From: Candidatus Omnitrophota bacterium
GTDB lineage: Bacteria; Omnitrophota; Koll11; Gygaellales; Profunditerraquicolaceae
Assembly: GCA_025453435.1 (NCBI GenBank)
Contig: JALOQI010000002.1
Span: 1-14,850 of the forward strand
Length of the DNA stretch: 14,850 bases
Direction: 5' to 3'
Shown here: positions 14,798-14,850 of the stretch, one piece after another
How the letters are laid out: every line of letters begins with the position of its first letter
Position numbering within the stretch: the stretch's first letter is position 1
Made by a program: the position numbers and the translations under genes
The notes under the pieces: generated by a model
The model's database searches: none
What the model was told of the DNA's origin: nothing
Seen by the model: only the letters and a program-made list of their open reading frames with translations

Positions 14798-14850
14798 ATG
14801 AATAAAGGATATCTTTGCCTCGTTTTGCACAGCCATCTGCCGTTCGTGCG
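14798..14850 (+). CDS. Start of a GH57-family glycosidase/branching enzyme, 3'-partial
   Basis: Only 17 full codons are visible, reading MNKGYLCLVLHSHLPFV. GYL-x-LVLH-x-HLPFV is the usual opening of GH57 (DUF1957-type) 1,4-alpha-glucan branching enzymes and related amylopullulanase-like proteins, where this first strand carries substrate-site His residues. An AAAGGAAG-type ribosome site lies about 6 nt before the ATG. The gene runs out of the window, so catalytic residues, the presence of a DUF1957 domain and the exact specificity cannot be checked. Confidence 0.7.
   Translation, partial: MNKGYLCLVLHSHLPFV

Overview
The window is a densely packed bacterial segment of about 51% GC (estimated by eye) in which every supported gene reads on the + strand. 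The gene set fits a Gram-negative (diderm) bacterium: Kdo biosynthesis, the LPS-transport (Lpt) system and an OmpA-family lipoprotein. Three features suggest an uncultivated lineage such as Candidatus Omnitrophota: a fused LptC/LptA-like protein, a short trigger factor without its PPIase domain, and a multidomain metallophosphatase/thioredoxin-like protein. The lineage is an inference from gene content and needs a phylogeny.

Layout. (1) 1-3823 is an envelope block: kdsA (start outside the window), kdsD, kdsC, an lptC-lptA fusion and lptB, joined by overlaps or a 12-nt gap. It makes Kdo, the inner sugar of LPS, and parts of the machine that exports LPS. (2) 3865-5368 is a proteostasis pair, trigger factor and clpP, with no clpX after it. 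(3) 5386-8183 holds a class V aminotransferase and serA, which together could cover the first two steps of serine synthesis. A five-unit heptamer tandem repeat sits between them. (4) 8201-9955 encodes an exported, cysteine-rich protein with a degenerate 5'-nucleotidase-like domain followed by thioredoxin-like regions. (5) 9988-12511 holds a homocitrate-synthase-family enzyme (Re-citrate synthase is one possibility) and purA. (6) After the only strong promoter I can see (12527-12555) come an OmpA-family lipoprotein, a small membrane-anchored coiled-coil protein, a DUF4912 protein and the first 17 codons of a GH57-type glycosidase/branching enzyme that runs off the window.

Most notable: kdsA appears to have lost exactly 16 codons that in relatives encode the last barrel strand and a metal-ligand Glu. 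The 584-residue gene at 8201 has a domain combination and a pattern of lost metal ligands that I do not recognise as a described enzyme. A palindrome overlaps the -10 of the 12.5-kb promoter. I found no tRNA, rRNA, CRISPR array, insertion sequence or convincing rho-independent terminator, and no gene-free stretch longer than about 100 bases.
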